From Pseudomonas putida (GTDB taxonomy: Bacteria; Pseudomonadota; Gammaproteobacteria; Pseudomonadales; Pseudomonadaceae): DNA of 64,000 bases. The notes under the pieces were generated by a model that did no database searches, had not been told where the DNA came from, and was given only the letters and a program-made list of their open reading frames with translations. Each line of letters begins with the position of its first letter. Within the stretch, counting starts at the first letter, position 1. The position numbers and the translations under genes are program-made. The DNA lies in the NCBI GenBank assembly GCA_041879295.1, contig CP047152.1, positions 3,415,501 to 3,479,500 on the forward strand, read 5' to 3'. Below are positions 9,022-17,686 of this stretch, piece after piece.

Positions 9022-9531
9022 ATGAATATTCTTGAGAACAAGCATCACATCATGCTCGATGCACTGGCCGAGGCCCCCGCTGACGCCAGGCAGAACGTGC
9101 GCCTGTGTTTCGAACTGCTGTCCGCTGCAGCGGCCATCAACCGGGTATGCGCCGCACGGTTGGCCCGCCATAACCTGTCGGAAGGGCGGTTCGCAATCCT
9201 CCTGACCTTGCAAGGTGCAGGCGGCCGCCTGGCACCGCTGGAGCTGGCGACGCGCCTGGCAATCACCTCGGGCACCGTAACCGGCCTGCTCGACGGCCTG
9301 CAGGGTGACGGTTTTATCAAGCGCCGCAAGGACGCCCATGACCGTCGCAAGCTGAGCATCAGCCTTACCTCGGCAGGCATAGCGGTACTCGACGCCGTAT
9401 TCGCAGAACACACTGACTGGATCGGCACGATCATGCAGTCACTGGACAACACGCAACGCGACGCCCTGTCCATCACGCTACAGGCACTCTCGGCCAGTCC
9501 TGCCCTGGCACTGCCACCGGACAAGCACTGA
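9022..9531 (+). CDS. MarR-family transcription regulator
   Basis: 169-aa winged-helix regulator. The DNA-binding part is clear: LATRLAITSGTVTGLLDGLQGDGFIKRR followed by the wing DAHDRRKLSISLTSAG (about residues 70-115). It is divergent from the DMT transporter and lies just before the metabolite cluster that starts at 9570, so it could control either. An imperfect dyad at 8909-8927 (CTATTCG...GCATAG) in the divergent region is a weak operator candidate. Start codon uncertain (9022 or 9052). Confidence 0.85.
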   Translation: MNILENKHHIMLDALAEAPADARQNVRLCFELLSAAAAINRVCAARLARHNLSEGRFAILLTLQGAGGRLAPLELATRLAITSGTVTGLLDGLQGDGFIKRRKDAHDRRKLSISLTSAGIAVLDAVFAEHTDWIGTIMQSLDNTQRDALSITLQALSASPALALPPDKH

Positions 9532-9569
9532 ACCCAAGACACACCCGCAAGACCACATGGAGGTGGATA

Positions 9570-10493
9570 ATGTTGCAAAATCAGAGCGTATTGGCCCGGC
9601 TTGGCAGGAAGCCCCGGGTACATAGCGAACACGACCGGTTAAGTCGTCGCCAACCTTGGCTCGAGGCCTGCCTGCCAGCGGCCCTTTACCGGCGCCTGTT
9701 CATCCGCCGCCTTGCCAGACAGCCACTGGCCATCGAGGGTTTCAGCTTTCGCCCGGTGCAGAACCTGTTCGAACTCGAGCAGGCCCTGCGTCTGGTCAAC
9801 GAGAGCTATGCACGCCGCGGCATCGCCACCGTGTGCCGTGCGGGCATGCGGTTTTCGCCGTTTCACCTGCTACCGGGCACTACCACCTTCGTGGCTCTGA
9901 AAGACGGGCGAGTGGTTGGCACCGTGTCGCTGATCGAAGACTCGGCACTGGGCCTTCCACTGGAGGATGTGCACATCAACGAGGCTGTGCTGCAGCGCCT
10001 GGGCGGTGTGCGCGTGGCCGAAGTCGGGACCTTGGCGGTATGTAGCCGCTACAAGGGCAAGGGCGTGCCACTGATGCTGTACAACGCCATGTTTCGATGG
10101 GCCATTGACCATCGTAAGGTGAGCACCTTGGTGATCGCCGTGCACCCGCGCGCCGCCAGCTTCTACCGCAATGTACTGTTCTTCTCGCCCATCGGCCCGG
10201 TACAGGCCTATACCAAACTCAACAATGCCCTGTCGCTGCCGCTGGCCGTGAATCTAGCCCGGGCGCGGGATGTGTTCGCCAAGGCCTACAGTGCGCCAGG
10301 CCTGAAGTTTACGGTCGACCAGACGTGTACCGACCTGTTCGACTTTTTTTGCTCGCGCCATTACCCACATATCCAGCTGCCCGCCGCACAGGCTCGCTGG
10401 AGTGCCGACGACGTCCTCACCCACATGGCGCGTTGTGGCACCTCGCCGCACCACCTTTCGCCGCGGGTGCGACGGGCTCTGCAACTGGACTGA
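9570..10493 (+). CDS. FeeM-like N-acyl amino acid synthase (GNAT fold)
   Basis: 307-aa enzyme resembling the N-acyl amino acid synthase FeeM domain, a GNAT relative that transfers a fatty acyl group from acyl-ACP to an amino acid amine (tyrosine in the characterised FeeM). Family pattern visible: LRLVNESYARRGIA at about residue 70, GTTTFVALKDGRVVGTVSLIEDSALGLP, then VAEVGTLAVCSRYKGKG and LVIAVHPRAASFYRNVLFF. AGGTGG precedes the ATG. A basic N-terminal ~45 residues precede the domain. It begins a co-directional block of tailoring-type genes, which suggests it makes the scaffold. Substrate is not readable from sequence. Confidence 0.75.
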   Translation: MLQNQSVLARLGRKPRVHSEHDRLSRRQPWLEACLPAALYRRLFIRRLARQPLAIEGFSFRPVQNLFELEQALRLVNESYARRGIATVCRAGMRFSPFHLLPGTTTFVALKDGRVVGTVSLIEDSALGLPLEDVHINEAVLQRLGGVRVAEVGTLAVCSRYKGKGVPLMLYNAMFRWAIDHRKVSTLVIAVHPRAASFYRNVLFFSPIGPVQAYTKLNNALSLPLAVNLARARDVFAKAYSAPGLKFTVDQTCTDLFDFFCSRHYPHIQLPAAQARWSADDVLTHMARCGTSPHHLSPRVRRALQLD

Positions 10494-10544
10494 GCAGCCC
10501 GCCCCGCGTTCCAAACCCACACGACTTTCATGGAGGACAAGTTC

Positions 10545-11411
10545 ATGGACACAGGATTGCTGCGCGCGATCTACAGGGAAATCACCCTCAGGCAACCGTT
10601 TGTACGTACACCTGAGCCCGACCTGGTGATGGTCGACGAAACTTGCGTCAGTGCCTACGCCGACAGTGCCGGCCAGGGCCAGGCGCTGTCCGGCACCTAC
10701 TTGTACCACTGCGCACAGATGTGCGCCCTGATCAAACCCGGTGATGTCGTACTGGATATCGGTTGTGGCCCTGCCAGCCTATTGCTGCAGTTGGCCCGGC
10801 TGAACCCGCGGGCCGAGTTCATCGGTGCCGACCTGTCCACCAGCATGCTCGAGGTGGGCCGTGAATCGATCCGCCAGCAGGGCATCGACAACGTCGAACT
10901 GCGCGAAGAAGACATGACGCGCCTGGCCGGTATCGCCGACCGCAGCGTCGATGTAGTGATTTCGTCCATGGCCCTGCATCACCTGGCAGACCTCTCTCAG
11001 CTGGAAGCGACGTTCCGCAACATCGCGCGCGTGCTGCGCAATGATCGGGCCATCTACCTGAATGATTTCGGCAGGCTCAAGTCGGTGGAATCGGTGGACT
11101 ACTTCGTCAGCCGCGCTAGCGACGGTGCCGATCAGGCTACCCTGCTCGACTACCGCAACTCGCTGCTGGCGGCGTTCTCGCGGGAAGAGTTCCAGACCCT
11201 TGCCGCCAGCTATCTGGGCCCATGTGCCAAGGTCTACAGCACCGCCGTCAGCCCATTGATGATGGTTGTCCGCACTCCCAAGCGGCGCTGCGTGGCGGCA
11301 ATGAAGGACGAGTTCCGCCGCCGCTACCGCAGCTTGCCGCGTAGCCGCCAGGCTGATGTCGATCAGTTGCGCCTGTTCCTCGGCATGGGGGGGATGGCGA
11401 GTGCGTTCTGA
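10545..11411 (+). CDS. class I SAM-dependent methyltransferase
   Basis: 288-aa protein with a Rossmann methyltransferase core: motif I VLDIGCGPASLLLQL (about residue 70), acidic loop FIGADLSTSMLE, motif II-III EEDMTRLAGI and motif IV DVVISSMALHHL. The start at MDTGLLRAIY is selected because GGAGGA sits 7 nt upstream, within a codon-sharing upstream ATG. It begins 51 bp after the FeeM-like gene and overlaps the next oxidase gene by 11 bp, so translation is probably coupled. Expected to methylate the cluster product on O or N; the exact target is unknown. Confidence 0.85.
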   Translation: MDTGLLRAIYREITLRQPFVRTPEPDLVMVDETCVSAYADSAGQGQALSGTYLYHCAQMCALIKPGDVVLDIGCGPASLLLQLARLNPRAEFIGADLSTSMLEVGRESIRQQGIDNVELREEDMTRLAGIADRSVDVVISSMALHHLADLSQLEATFRNIARVLRNDRAIYLNDFGRLKSVESVDYFVSRASDGADQATLLDYRNSLLAAFSREEFQTLAASYLGPCAKVYSTAVSPLMMVVRTPKRRCVAAMKDEFRRRYRSLPRSRQADVDQLRLFLGMGGMASAF

Positions 11412-13038
11412 GCCGCAGCGCCTGCAAGCCGCCCTGGCGGCGTGGCGCACGTTGCTGGGCGACGTCCACGTGCAGACGGATGCCGCGACGCTCGCCAGGT
11501 TGCGCCAGGACACAATGCGCTCGCCCGCCCATGCCTGCGCCCGTCTCAGGCCCGCCAACAGCGAAGAGGTGGCGGCCTGCCTGGCCATTGCCCGCCAGCA
11601 CAACGTTGCGCTGCAACCTGCCAGCACCGGCAACAACTGGGGCTACGGTGGCATGGCGACTACGAATAGCCACTGCGTCCAACTCGACCTGTCGCGCATG
11701 GACAAGATCCTCGCCTTTGACGAAGCGCTGGCTGTGGTCACCCTCGAGCCTGGCGTGACCCAGGCGGCACTGGCCGACTACCTGGCCAGCCGCGACCTGC
11801 CCTTCCTCACCCCGGTCACCGGCGCCGGGCCCACATGCAGTGTGCTGGCCAATGCGCTGGAGCGAGGGTTCGGCATCACGCCGGTAACAGACCACTGGCA
11901 GGCCGTGATGGGCCTTGAGGCCATCCTGCCCGATGGTCAGCGCTACCGCTCGCCCATGTGGGCGCCTGGCACCACCCCGTGTTTCAAGTGGGGAGTCGGG
12001 CCTTACCTTGATGGCCTGTTCGGCCAGAGCGGCCTAGGCGTGGTGACGCAAATGTCGATTGCCTTGGTCCGACGCCCGCAAGTCGTGCAACCGTTCTATT
12101 TCTGGGTCGACTCCGCGGCACAGTTACCTGCAGCACTGGACGGGGTGAAACGCATTCTTGACCGTTGCGGCAGCCAGGTGGGCGGCATCAACCTGATGAA
12201 CAGCACACGCCTGCTGAGCATGGCTTATGACGCGCGTCCCCTGACCCAGCTAAACCAGGCTGAGCGCGACACCGCTGCGAGGTCGCTGGCCCTGCCTGCC
12301 TGGATGGGGGTGGGCTCGATTTACTGCGAACAGGCGCAACTGGCCTCGCTGAAGGGCATTATCCGTACCGAACTGCGTCGTTTCAGCAGCCGCTATCTGT
12401 TCCGCAGCCAGCGCCAGCTGGCATGGGCAAGCCAAGCCCTGCGTCTGCTGCCAGGTGCCTGGTCCAGGCGCTGGCGGGTCATGCTGGACAAACTGCACTT
12501 GGGTATGGAACTGATGGAAGGCCGGCCCAATCAGGTGGCGCTGCCGCTGGCCTATGTCGCCGGAGCACGGCCGCAGGCAGGCGCCCTGCTCGACCCGGCA
12601 CGGGACAACTGCGGCCTGATCTGGTACGCACCGATCCTGCCTTTGCGTAGTCAGCAGGTGGCAACATTCGTCAGGCACATGGAGCATGTGTGCCAGACCC
12701 ACCGCCTCCCCTGCCCGGTCACCCTCACCACGTTGTCTGGCCGGGCAATCGACTGCACCTTGCCACTGCTCTTCGATCGCAACGATGAAAAGGCCACAGC
12801 CCGCGCAGAGGACTGTTACCGGCACTTGTTCAACAGCGGCAAACAGCAAGGTGTACTGCCCTATCGCCTGCCTCTGGCCTTCATGCACCTGCTGACCGAT
12901 ACGCAGGCGCCTGCCTGGCAGCTTGGGCAGCGCCTCAAACACGCCCTGGACCCGCAGCACCTGCTCGCACCAGGGCGTTACTGCCCACCAGCCCCGGCCA
13001 CCGGATGCCATTCCTCCGCCATGGAACCCCTGCAATGA
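11401..13038 (+). CDS. FAD-linked oxidase of the VAO/PCMH family
   Basis: 545-aa flavoprotein. A GTG start at 11401 is inferred because the preceding GGGGGGATGGCGA supplies a ribosome site and the homologous region starts directly after it. The PP-loop type FAD-binding domain shows STGNNWGYGG at residues 75-84 and GAGPTCSVLANALERGFG at 141-157 followed by ITPVTDHW, close to p-cresol methylhydroxylase/vanillyl-alcohol oxidase/eugenol oxidase. These enzymes oxidise para-substituted phenols at the benzylic carbon. In this cluster a tyrosine-derived substrate would fit. The stop overlaps the next start as ATGA. Confidence 0.82.
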   Translation: MRSEPQRLQAALAAWRTLLGDVHVQTDAATLARLRQDTMRSPAHACARLRPANSEEVAACLAIARQHNVALQPASTGNNWGYGGMATTNSHCVQLDLSRMDKILAFDEALAVVTLEPGVTQAALADYLASRDLPFLTPVTGAGPTCSVLANALERGFGITPVTDHWQAVMGLEAILPDGQRYRSPMWAPGTTPCFKWGVGPYLDGLFGQSGLGVVTQMSIALVRRPQVVQPFYFWVDSAAQLPAALDGVKRILDRCGSQVGGINLMNSTRLLSMAYDARPLTQLNQAERDTAARSLALPAWMGVGSIYCEQAQLASLKGIIRTELRRFSSRYLFRSQRQLAWASQALRLLPGAWSRRWRVMLDKLHLGMELMEGRPNQVALPLAYVAGARPQAGALLDPARDNCGLIWYAPILPLRSQQVATFVRHMEHVCQTHRLPCPVTLTTLSGRAIDCTLPLLFDRNDEKATARAEDCYRHLFNSGKQQGVLPYRLPLAFMHLLTDTQAPAWQLGQRLKHALDPQHLLAPGRYCPPAPATGCHSSAMEPLQ

Positions 13039-13799
13039 GCGACGACCGAAAATCCCTGATCGACCTTGGCCAACTGCCAACCCGCAACCTGGCCGAATGC
13101 CTGGCGGTGGATCAAGCCGCCCTGGTCAACGCCTTGACAGGCCAACTGCCCTCAACGTTGGTAGAGCACCTCGCTGCCAGTGCGGACCAGGCTCAGGCAC
13201 TGGGCCTGTCAAAAAAAGTGGCGGCCATTGGCCTGGCGTTGGGCAAGTGGCTGGAGCAGGCCCCCGAGTCTTTGCGCCAGCAGGTGTTCGAGCAATGCTG
13301 CACGCACCCATCCGATACCGTGCGCAGTTGGGCGGCGTTTGCCCAGGCGTTCCTGTCACGCTCGCTGCCAGCGGAAGATGCCCTGCTGGCGCAGTTTCGC
13401 TTTGCCCGCGATGAGCACTTCGGTGTGCGTGAATGGGCCTGGATCGCCCTGCGACCGCGCCTGGCCCAGCACCTTGAAGCGGCCCTGGCGCTACTCGGCC
13501 GCCATACCGGCGATGCAGACCCACTGGTCCGTCGGTTCTGCATCGAGATCCTGCGCCCGCGCGGCGTTTGGTGCGAGCACATTGCCGCGCTCAAGCAACA
13601 ACCAGAAGTGGCCGAGCCGTTACTGGTACCGCTACTGGCCGAAGCCGAGAAATACGCCCAGGACTCGGTCGCCAATTGGCTCAACGATGCCAGCAAGACC
13701 CGCCCCGACTGGGTACTTCAGCTGTTTCAGCGCCATCCCCCGGCCTGCAAGGCCTCGCAGCGCATCCAGACCCGGGCCACCCGAAGCCTGCCCCAGTGA
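13035..13799 (+). CDS. AlkC/AlkD-type HEAT-repeat protein (DNA alkylation repair family)
   Basis: 254-aa all-helical protein. The second half has the HEAT-like pattern of bacterial alkylpurine DNA glycosylases: DSDTVRSWAA-like repeats (HPSDTVRSWAAFAQAF), DPLVRRFCIEILRPRGVW and QDSVANWLNDASKTRPDWV near the C-terminus, matching the SVAN-LND-SK motif of AlkC/AlkD. Family members remove alkylated bases, and relatives inside biosynthetic clusters (YtkR2, AzinN type) give self-resistance to DNA-alkylating products. Here it is translationally coupled (ATGA) to the oxidase, so a protective role is plausible. Catalytic activity is not assured because active-site residues vary in this family. Confidence 0.7.
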   Translation: MSDDRKSLIDLGQLPTRNLAECLAVDQAALVNALTGQLPSTLVEHLAASADQAQALGLSKKVAAIGLALGKWLEQAPESLRQQVFEQCCTHPSDTVRSWAAFAQAFLSRSLPAEDALLAQFRFARDEHFGVREWAWIALRPRLAQHLEAALALLGRHTGDADPLVRRFCIEILRPRGVWCEHIAALKQQPEVAEPLLVPLLAEAEKYAQDSVANWLNDASKTRPDWVLQLFQRHPPACKASQRIQTRATRSLPQ

Positions 13800-13819
13800 A
13801 CCACCACAAGGAAACAAGC

Positions 13820-14458
13820 ATGTCACTTAAGGAAAAACTCGACGCTGTCAAACAGCAGATGGCCCAACTGCCCACCGAGGTGCTGGAAAAATTTGGCGCC
13901 TCGTTGCAAGCCCTTATCGCAAGACACCCTGAAGAGCACGTGCTCAAAGCCGGCGACAACGCCCCGCTGGCCGTGCTGGAGGATGCCGATGGCAAGGCCG
14001 TGGACCTGCGGGCCCTGCTGGCACGCGGTCCATTGGTACTGGTGTTTTACCGCGGCCTGTGGTGCCCGTTCTGCAATGTAACGCTCAGCGAATACCAGCA
14101 GATGGCAAGCGATCTGGCCGCCAGCGGTGCCACGCTGGTCGCCGTCTCTGCCCAGAGCCGCGCTGCCACCCTGAAAACCCGCGAATCCCTGGGCGTGCGC
14201 TACCAACTGCTGAGCGACCCGGGCAACCAGCTGGCGCGCCAGTACGGCATCGTCTTCGAGCTGGAGCCAGAGCTGGAAGCGGTGTATCGGGCACTCGGCG
14301 CCGACCTCAAGGCACTGAACGACTGCGACGATCTCAGCCTGCCGATGGCCAGCGCTTTCATCATCGGCCAGGATGGCCGCATTCGCCATGCATTCGTCAA
14401 TGTCGACTACTCCGAACGTGCCGAACCGCAGGCCTTGATCGAGGCCGCCAGCCACTAG
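13820..14458 (+). CDS. peroxiredoxin-like AhpC/TSA-family protein
   Basis: 212-aa thioredoxin-fold protein. A helical N-terminal 40 residues precede the domain. The active site is FYRGLWCPFCNVTLSEYQQM with cysteines at 82 and 85, a CxxC arrangement rather than the TPVC of typical peroxiredoxins. Later AVSAQSRAATLKTRESLGVRYQLLSDPGNQLARQYG follows the AhpC/TSA layout. AAGGAAACAAGC precedes the ATG, 20 bp after the HEAT gene. It likely detoxifies peroxide formed by the flavin oxidase and flavin halogenase-like enzymes of the cluster, or acts as a thiol oxidoreductase. Confidence 0.82.
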   Translation: MSLKEKLDAVKQQMAQLPTEVLEKFGASLQALIARHPEEHVLKAGDNAPLAVLEDADGKAVDLRALLARGPLVLVFYRGLWCPFCNVTLSEYQQMASDLAASGATLVAVSAQSRAATLKTRESLGVRYQLLSDPGNQLARQYGIVFELEPELEAVYRALGADLKALNDCDDLSLPMASAFIIGQDGRIRHAFVNVDYSERAEPQALIEAASH

Positions 14459-14470
14459 GACTCACTCCCC

Positions 14471-14491
14471 GGCACCGGGCTGCCCGGTGCC
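14471..14491 (+). promoter_or_regulatory. 9-bp hairpin within the metabolite cluster
   Basis: GGCACCGGG and CCCGGTGCC flank a CTG loop between the peroxiredoxin-like and halogenase-like genes. With no T-tract it may act as an RNA stability or partial termination element. Confidence 0.4.
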
Positions 14492-14514
14492 TCACCTCAT
14501 CACGGACAGATGAC

Positions 14515-16179
14515 ATGAAACGTATCGCTATCATGGGTGCCGGCGTGGCCGGCCACCTGGCTGCCCTGTACCTGCGCAAACGCCTGCCGGGCGTGGAAGT
14601 GACGCTAATCGGCCGTCCGGACCGCAAGCGGCCGATCGTCGGCGAGTCGACGGTCGAACTCACTACGCACTTTTTCAAAGGCATAGGCCTGGGCAGCCTG
14701 CTCGAAGAGAAGCACTACCACAAGTACGGCCTGACCTATTACCTGAAGCTGCGCAACAACCCGGAATGCCGCAACTACGTGGTCCACGAGGCCCCCGGGG
14801 TTATCCGCATGCCAGCCTACAACCTTAACCGGTTCAGTTTCGACAAAGACCTGCGCGCCATCGTCGCCGGGCAGCAGGTGCAACTGATAGAGGCTGACGT
14901 GGCTGCGGTGGACCTGCATGAGGGTGAGCACACCCGCCATCGCCTGACCCTGCGCAACGAGGCGCAGAGCTGGCAGCTGGATGCCGACTGGGTGGTGGAT
15001 GCCACAGGCCGCAATCGCTTCATGGCAAAGAAGCTCAAGCTGCACAAGGAGCCAACCTACCAGCGCAGTACCTTCTGGTTCCGCCTGCGCCAGTTCGACC
15101 GCAGCATTCTGCACAACATCAACACCCACAAGGACAAGCATCACTGCTACGACCCCTACTACGTCACCCACCATTTCTATGGCAAAGGCTACTGGATCTG
15201 GCTCATCCCCATGCGCAGTGACGACGGTGCCGACATGATCAGCATCGGCATCACCTACCGGCCCGACATGGTCAACGAGCGGATCGGCACTTTGGAGGCG
15301 TTCAAGGAGCGGGTCATGGCCGATCATCCGGTGATCACCGAGTTGATGGCCTCAGGCGAAGTGGTCGACCAGCACGCCATGTACAACTACATGTACGAAG
15401 CCAACCAGTACTACTCCACCGATGGCTGGTTCCTGATCGGTGACGCGGCATTCACCTTCGACCCGGCCAACAGCGCAGGGCTGGCCTACGTGGCCCAGCA
15501 GATCCCGCAGGTGGCTGCGATGATCGAAAAGGATATCCAGGGCACCCTCACCCCGGGCTACGTCAGTTGCCTGGAGTCGCACATCCAGGCGCAGCTCGCA
15601 CTGCAGGACACCTGGAGCAAATGGTATGAGGTGATGGACGACCCGTTCCTGATGGGCTGGACGCTGTTGTTCGCCAACATGGCGTACTTCCATGTGGTGC
15701 TGCCGATGTACGTCAGTGGCGACTTCCTCGACGGCCACCAGGCGCAGCAGTTCGCCGACCTGCTGCCACGCTACACACGTGACTTACAGCCATCGCCGCT
15801 GCCGTTCGCCTGCCTGCTGCGCGAAGTGCGCCGCTCCAACCCGGGCATTAGCCCACAGATGATCCCCAACCTGTACTCGCGCACCATCAACTTCGCCCTG
15901 TACAAGGCCGACAACCAGGCTCGCCCGCGTTACGCCGCCAGCTACTTCCTGCGCTCGGCAATGCTGCGCCTGCGACTGATGCGCATGGTGCGCTGGAGCT
16001 TGGCACCACGCCACCTGAAGTTGCTGGCGCGGCACAGCCTGGGCACCCTGCAGGACCTCGGCCGGGCAACCAGCCTAAGGCTGATGCCCTCGTTGTTCTA
16101 CAAGTACGGCGAAGCCCCCGAGCTGCTCAAATCGCCATTCGGCAGCGACGGTGGTTTCCTCGACCTGGCCAAACACTGA
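14515..16179 (+). CDS. FAD-dependent halogenase-like flavoprotein
   Basis: 554-aa flavin-dependent monooxygenase-fold protein of the tryptophan-halogenase superfamily. The dinucleotide motif GAGVAG is at residues 8-13, GEST at 43-46, the halogenase hallmark WxWxIP as WIWLIP at 227-232, and the FAD motif GDAAFTFDPANSAG at 309-322. These enzymes use FADH2, O2 and halide to make HOCl passed to a catalytic lysine. That lysine (about residue 75 by manual alignment) may be replaced by tyrosine, so a halogenase-like hydroxylase is possible. The C-terminal ~200 residues (from LLPRYTRDL on) are helical and unusual. The stop overlaps the amidase start (TGATG). Confidence 0.75.
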   Translation: MKRIAIMGAGVAGHLAALYLRKRLPGVEVTLIGRPDRKRPIVGESTVELTTHFFKGIGLGSLLEEKHYHKYGLTYYLKLRNNPECRNYVVHEAPGVIRMPAYNLNRFSFDKDLRAIVAGQQVQLIEADVAAVDLHEGEHTRHRLTLRNEAQSWQLDADWVVDATGRNRFMAKKLKLHKEPTYQRSTFWFRLRQFDRSILHNINTHKDKHHCYDPYYVTHHFYGKGYWIWLIPMRSDDGADMISIGITYRPDMVNERIGTLEAFKERVMADHPVITELMASGEVVDQHAMYNYMYEANQYYSTDGWFLIGDAAFTFDPANSAGLAYVAQQIPQVAAMIEKDIQGTLTPGYVSCLESHIQAQLALQDTWSKWYEVMDDPFLMGWTLLFANMAYFHVVLPMYVSGDFLDGHQAQQFADLLPRYTRDLQPSPLPFACLLREVRRSNPGISPQMIPNLYSRTINFALYKADNQARPRYAASYFLRSAMLRLRLMRMVRWSLAPRHLKLLARHSLGTLQDLGRATSLRLMPSLFYKYGEAPELLKSPFGSDGGFLDLAKH

Positions 16180-17663
16180 TGGCCTTGCCCAAGATGACGG
16201 CCGACCACGAACTGCTCGCCCAGAGCGGTGTGCGCCTGGCTGCGGGGGTGCGCGATGGCACACTGTCACCGGTCGCCCTGGTCGAGGACAGCATCGGCCG
16301 CTGCCAGGCCATACAACAACGCTACAACGCCGTGGCAGTGGCGTTGTACGACCAGGCACGGCGGGCCGCCGAGGTTGCCGAGCGCCAACGTGACCAAGGG
16401 GTTACGTTGGGCCGCCTGCATGGCGTGCCCTTCAGTTTCAAGGAAGGCCTGGGGCTGGCCGGTGCACCGAAAACCTGCGGCTCGCGCCTTCGCCAGCAAC
16501 AGGTTGCGCGTTTTACCGCCACTGCCGCGCAGCGCCTGATCGAGGCTGGCGCCATTCCGGTGGCACTGGGCAACCAGGCCGAGATGGCGCTCTGGCCTGA
16601 AACTGATAACCCGGTCTATGGTTGCACCGGCAGCCCTTACCGGCAGGGGCGCAGCGCCGGTGGCAGCAGTGGTGGTGATGCCGTGCTGGTGTCCAGTGCT
16701 TGCGTACCTTTCGCGCTGGGCACCGATGGTGGCGGCTCGGTGCGTATCCCGGCGGCCTGCAATGGCATCTTCGGCCTCAAGCCATCACGGGGGCTAGTGC
16801 CATTGACCGGGCATCTGCCCCTTGACGAGCGCGGTCTGGGGCAGCCGCATGCACTGGGTATCGCCCGGCATTTCACCGTGGGCCCGTTATGCCGACATGC
16901 CGAAGACCTGCCCGTTCTGCTGGAAATCATCGCTGGCCCCGACCAGCACGATCGCAACATTGTCGGCCACTACCAGCATTGCCAGGCGCCCGGTGCCTTG
17001 CAGCACCTATACCTGTGCCAGCCAGACCGCCTGAGCTGGGGCAGCCGGGTATCCCCGGCAGTGACCCAGGCACTGGAGGACCTGGCGCATCACTTTCAAT
17101 TACAAGGCACCCAGGTCGAACGCTGGCACCCTCAGGCACTGGACGACGCATTCGCCATCTGGCTGGCCGTGCTGAAGAAGGAAGCCGGCGTTCGCCTGGC
17201 CGATATCCTCGGTGACGGCCAACCTGTGGCGCACATGACCCAGGCCTGTCTGGCCCTGACCGGCAAACCCCTGCATGCCACCGGGCCTTGGCTGGCTACT
17301 GTACTCGACAGTCTGGGCGAATACCTGGGCAGCCCCGGGCTTACGCGTCAGCTGTCGAAACGAGATGCCCTGCAACAGGCATTGGCCGAACGCCTGGCGG
17401 GCAACAGCTTGCTGGCACTACCGGTGCTCCCCGGCATCTCCCCCAAACATGGCCATGCCCTGCGCTATCCGGGCGATATCGGCTACACCGCATTGTTCAA
17501 CGTACTCGGGCTGCCAGCGCTGACGGTCCCCATGGGACGCCTTGACCAAGGTTGCCCGGTTTCCGTGCAACTGGTCGCCGGCCCAGGGCAAGAGCACCGG
17601 CTGCTGAACGCAGCCCTGGCCCTGGAACATGCATTCGGTGGCTGGCTCGCACCGCCTATCTGA
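16179..17663 (+). CDS. amidase-signature family hydrolase
   Basis: 494-aa serine amidase. The Ser-cisSer-Lys triad is intact: Lys88 in GVPFSFKEG, cis-Ser163 in GGSSGG and Ser187 in TDGGGSVRIPAA; the spacing of 75 and 24 residues equals that of fatty acid amide hydrolase. The family hydrolyses or transfers acyl amides. Its placement with an N-acyl amino acid synthase suggests it cleaves, transfers or edits an N-acyl group of the cluster product. The start is ATG overlapping the previous stop by one base. No signal peptide, so cytoplasmic. Confidence 0.85.
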   Translation: MALPKMTADHELLAQSGVRLAAGVRDGTLSPVALVEDSIGRCQAIQQRYNAVAVALYDQARRAAEVAERQRDQGVTLGRLHGVPFSFKEGLGLAGAPKTCGSRLRQQQVARFTATAAQRLIEAGAIPVALGNQAEMALWPETDNPVYGCTGSPYRQGRSAGGSSGGDAVLVSSACVPFALGTDGGGSVRIPAACNGIFGLKPSRGLVPLTGHLPLDERGLGQPHALGIARHFTVGPLCRHAEDLPVLLEIIAGPDQHDRNIVGHYQHCQAPGALQHLYLCQPDRLSWGSRVSPAVTQALEDLAHHFQLQGTQVERWHPQALDDAFAIWLAVLKKEAGVRLADILGDGQPVAHMTQACLALTGKPLHATGPWLATVLDSLGEYLGSPGLTRQLSKRDALQQALAERLAGNSLLALPVLPGISPKHGHALRYPGDIGYTALFNVLGLPALTVPMGRLDQGCPVSVQLVAGPGQEHRLLNAALALEHAFGGWLAPPI

Positions 17664-17686
17664 CTCTTTATTTTCGGGACTTCATC

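Noticed and set aside
14515..16179. Geranylgeranyl reductase or lycopene cyclase-type flavoprotein
   Set aside because: The WxWxIP motif and GDAAFTFDPANSAG favour the halogenase superfamily.
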